The notes under the pieces: model-generated
What the model was told of the DNA's origin: nothing
Database searches by the model: none
What the model saw: only the letters and a program-made list of their open reading frames with translations
Part shown: positions 47,266 to 49,451 of the stretch, piece by piece
How positions within the stretch are numbered: position 1 is the stretch's first letter
How the letters are laid out: each line of letters opens with the position of its first letter
DNA from: Nitrosovibrio sp. Nv17
GTDB taxonomy: Bacteria; Pseudomonadota; Gammaproteobacteria; Burkholderiales; Nitrosomonadaceae
NCBI RefSeq assembly: GCF_900119085.1
Contig: NZ_FPIQ01000022.1
Coordinates: forward strand, 1 to 49,451
Length of the DNA: 49,451 nucleotides
Direction of reading: 5' to 3'
Program-made: the position numbers and the translations under genes

Positions 47266-48972
47266 ATGGATGAGCCACAAAGGGAGTTGCCGCTGCCGTT
47301 TCCGGAGCTGTCCGGCGATCTGCCGTTGTTGCCCGCGCGCATGGTCAACGAGTACCAGTATTGTCCCCGGCTGGCATATCTGGAATGGGTTCAGGGGGAA
47401 TGGTCGGAGTCGTCGGATACTGTTGAAGGGCGGCATGCGCATCGTCGGGTTGACAAGCCGGGGGGTGATTTGCCGAACCCAGCCGATGTCGAGGCAGGGG
47501 AGCGCGTGCATGCACGCTCGATTACGCTTTCGTCGAACCGGCTTGGACTGATCGCGAGAATGGATCTGGTGGAAGGAGACGGCAATGTCGTTACTCCCGT
47601 CGACTACAAGCGCGGCAAGCGCCCTCATGTGGCTCAAGGGGCCTATGATCCGGAACGCGTTCAACTATGCGTGCAGGGTCTGATATTGGAAGAGCATGGC
47701 TATCAGTGCGATGAGGGCATGCTTTATTTTGCTGAGAGTCGCGAACGGGTACGCGTGGCTTTTTGCGAGGAACTGCGCGCACTGACGAGAAATGCCATCG
47801 ATGGGTTGCGGCTTATCGCAGCGGGAGGACGTATCCCGCCCCCGCTCCAGGACAGTCCCAAATGTCCTCGCTGCTCACTGGTCGGCATCTGCCTGCCGGA
47901 TGAGGTGAATTTTCTCAAGAAGGAGGACACGGCACCGCGTCCTCTGGCCGTGGCTCGCAGTGAGGCGCTGCCGGTTTATGTACAGGCACGTGGTGCAAAA
48001 GTGGCGAAAAAGGGTGAGGTGCTCGAAATATCGGTTGAGGACAAGGCCATGCAGACGGCACGGTTGATCGATGTATCCCAACTCGTGCTGATGGGAAACA
48101 TCTATGTCACCACGCCGACGCTGCATGAGCTGATGGCACGTGGTATCCCGATTTCGTGGCACTCCTTTGGCGGTTGGTTCCTGGGTCACAGTTTTGGCAC
48201 GGGCCACAAGAATGTCGAAATCCGAACTGCTCAGTACCGTGCAAGCTTCGACGACAGCGTATGTCTGCGCATCGCCAAGGGCCTGGTCATGGCCAAGATT
48301 CAGAATCAGCGTACATTATTGCGACGCAACTGGAAGCGCGAGGAGGGTGCCGAGCACGTGATGGACGGTTTTCCTCATGATTTGCGCCGAGCTCAGCGGG
48401 CGGCGAATCTTCCCGAGTTGCTGGGTGCGGAAGGACAGGCCGCTGCCCGCTATTTTGGTCATTTCTCCGCAATGCTGAGCCGGCATGATAATGTGTCGAT
48501 GCGATTTGACTTCACGACCCGCAATAGGCGGCCGCCGACCGATCCTGTGAATGCTTTGCTTTCCTATGCCTATGCACTACTGGTTCGTGCATGGACCATG
48601 GTGTTGACAGCCGTGGGCTTCGATGCGTATCGGGGTTTCTATCATCAGCCACGCTACGGCCGTCCCGCGCTTGCCCTCGATATCATGGAGCCGTTTCGGC
48701 CGCTCATCGCGGATTCGAGCGTGATCCAGGCCATCAACAATGGGGAGGTGCGGCCTACCGATTTCATCAGCGCCGCCGGCAGCGTCGCGCTTACCGAGGA
48801 TGGCCGGAAGCGTTTCATCGGAACATTTGAACGACGCATGAGCCAGGAAGTCACCCATCCCTTGTTCGGTTACAAGCTGAGTTACCGCAGGTTGCTGGAA
48901 TTGCAGTCCAGGCTCTTGGCGCGGCATCTTCTGGGGGAGATTGCCGAGTATCCCAATTTCACCACGAGGTAG
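47266..48972 (+). CDS. cas4-cas1: CRISPR-associated Cas4-Cas1 fusion protein
   Basis: 568 residues. Cas4 part, about 20-215: Fe-S cysteines Cys33 ([13 protein letters not shown]) and Cys200, Cys203, Cys209 ([10 protein letters not shown]), and the RecB-like nuclease residues Asp100, Asp113 and Lys115 (VDYKRGK). Cas1 integrase part, about 235-560: candidate metal ligands Glu389 ([14 protein letters not shown]), His460 ([18 protein letters not shown]) and Asp472/Glu475 (DIMEPFRP), plus [15 protein letters not shown]. Picks, trims and integrates new spacers with Cas2. The fusion is known from type I-G (I-U) and type V-B loci. No catalytic residue looks lost. No effector gene is present upstream. 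Confidence 0.96.
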   Translation: MDEPQRELPLPFPELSGDLPLLPARMVNEYQYCPRLAYLEWVQGEWSESSDTVEGRHAHRRVDKPGGDLPNPADVEAGERVHARSITLSSNRLGLIARMDLVEGDGNVVTPVDYKRGKRPHVAQGAYDPERVQLCVQGLILEEHGYQCDEGMLYFAESRERVRVAFCEELRALTRNAIDGLRLIAAGGRIPPPLQDSPKCPRCSLVGICLPDEVNFLKKEDTAPRPLAVARSEALPVYVQARGAKVAKKGEVLEISVEDKAMQTARLIDVSQLVLMGNIYVTTPTLHELMARGIPISWHSFGGWFLGHSFGTGHKNVEIRTAQYRASFDDSVCLRIAKGLVMAKIQNQRTLLRRNWKREEGAEHVMDGFPHDLRRAQRAANLPELLGAEGQAAARYFGHFSAMLSRHDNVSMRFDFTTRNRRPPTDPVNALLSYAYALLVRAWTMVLTAVGFDAYRGFYHQPRYGRPALALDIMEPFRPLIADSSVIQAINNGEVRPTDFISAAGSVALTEDGRKRFIGTFERRMSQEVTHPLFGYKLSYRRLLELQSRLLARHLLGEIAEYPNFTTR

Positions 48973-48974
48973 CC

Positions 48975-49268
48975 ATGCACACCGAACATCTTTATATAGT
49001 CGCCTATGACATCGCTGATCAGAAACGATGGCGGCGGGTCTACAATCTGATGAACGGCTACGGTGAATGGCTCCAGCTGTCGATCTTTCAATGCCGTCTC
49101 ACAGCACAGCGCCATGCCGAGCTGGTTGCACTGCTCGACGGGATCATTCATCATAGGGATGACCATCTGATGCTGCTTGATCTTGGTCTCGCCGAGCAGG
49201 TTGTGCCGAGGGTGATCAGTCTCGGGAAAATGTTCACCCCAGTAGCTCGAGAGCCCGTGATCGTTTAA
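48975..49268 (+). CDS. cas2: CRISPR-associated Cas2
   Basis: 97 residues, ferredoxin-fold dimer that bridges Cas1 dimers in the spacer-integration complex. [20 protein letters not shown] holds the conserved Asp12. [14 protein letters not shown] is typical of Cas2 proteins that accompany Cas4-Cas1 fusions. Two nt separate it from the fusion gene, so they are co-translated. Confidence 0.95.
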   Translation: MHTEHLYIVAYDIADQKRWRRVYNLMNGYGEWLQLSIFQCRLTAQRHAELVALLDGIIHHRDDHLMLLDLGLAEQVVPRVISLGKMFTPVAREPVIV

Positions 49269-49289
49269 TTTTTTTTTGCCGAGACCGAG

Positions 49290-49329
49290 CGAGCGCTGCA
49301 GTGATGTCTTCAAGGCCATGCAGCGCTCG
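49290..49329. other. 11-bp hairpin after cas2
   Basis: CGAGCGCTGCA (49290-49300) and TGCAGCGCTCG (49319-49329) are perfect complements around an 18-nt loop. The poly-T run nearby (TTTTTTTTT, about 49269-49277) precedes the stem on this strand, where it would follow the stem on the other strand. It might therefore terminate minus-strand transcription, structure the cas2 mRNA end, or be a separate RNA. Confidence 0.6.
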
Positions 49330-49451
49330 GTAGTGCTAGGTCTTTAAAAATTCGGAATAATTTATTATGATAGGGCTGTTCGTCAGCATATTGCATCCAT
49401 GGTATACTTCTGAACAGCTGACCTCTCGCAGTTATCCATCTAAATACTGGT
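49330..49451 (+). promoter_or_regulatory. Putative CRISPR leader, cut by window end
   Basis: AT-rich segment (TCTTTAAAAATTCGGAATAA, then TTTATTATGAT) directly downstream of cas2, the usual place for a leader that promotes array transcription and spacer integration. It includes interleaved inverted repeats GCTGTTC (49375-49381) with GAACAGC (49412-49418) and GTCAGC with GCTGAC. No repeated unit of CRISPR type occurs before the end, so the array itself is not shown. Confidence 0.4.

Noticed and set aside
49330-49451. CRISPR array at the right end
   Set aside because: No unit of 25-40 nt repeats before the window ends; only short inverted repeats are present.

Overview
The window is high-GC, densely coded bacterial DNA and reads as a betaproteobacterial chromosome, probably Nitrosomonadales or a neighbouring order. 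The basis is gene content: a bioB-F-H-C-D biotin cluster, a CysB-type regulator next to an iron-sulfur APS reductase, a MutL with the DMHA endonuclease motif known from Neisseria, a RoxA-type ribosomal oxygenase, a GlrK/lipoprotein/GlrR operon and a PEP-CTERM protein. No rRNA or tRNA gene was seen. The species assignment is inference.

Left part (1-12.6 kb): the biotin operon enters from the left edge (bioB lacks its 5' end) and ends with bioD. Then come a small YvlD-like membrane protein, a GGDEF-EAL protein with an internal 20-residue duplication, and a metallo-beta-lactamase-fold hydrolase. An unusual row of four short lipoprotein genes follows, all on the minus strand; three have a recognisable promoter of their own. 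The oxygenase gene roxA and mutL overlap by 4 nt.

Middle (12.6-28 kb): cysB is divergent from cysI-cysH-cysD-cysN. Sulfite reductase has no CysJ partner in the window. Directly downstream lies a 1190-residue protein that fuses a GltD/NfnB-like half to a PyrK/NfnA-like half, followed by the proton-translocating transhydrogenase pntAA-pntAB-pntB and alanine dehydrogenase. A redox-supply module for assimilatory sulfate reduction is the simplest reading. A secreted PEP-CTERM metalloprotease-like protein closes this block.

Right-middle (28-45.5 kb): mostly envelope and housekeeping genes. These are a CPA2 cation/proton antiporter, an ArsC-like thiol protein coupled to a Cys-rich secreted protein, the GlrK-lipoprotein-GlrR system, an M48 lipoprotein protease, two cyclophilins, an L,D-transpeptidase with a TPR/NTF2-like partner, cysS, an EI24-family membrane protein, rmuC, mtfA and glucokinase.

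Right edge (45.5-49.45 kb): an accessory region. After a 517-nt gene-free stretch rich in stem-loops come a WYL-domain regulator, a Cas4-Cas1 fusion and Cas2, then an AT-rich leader-like segment that reaches the window end. No interference effector and no repeat array lies inside the window. The Cas4-Cas1 fusion is typical of type I-G (formerly I-U) and type V-B systems, so the identity of this system depends on sequence to the right. This is the best candidate for something unusual.
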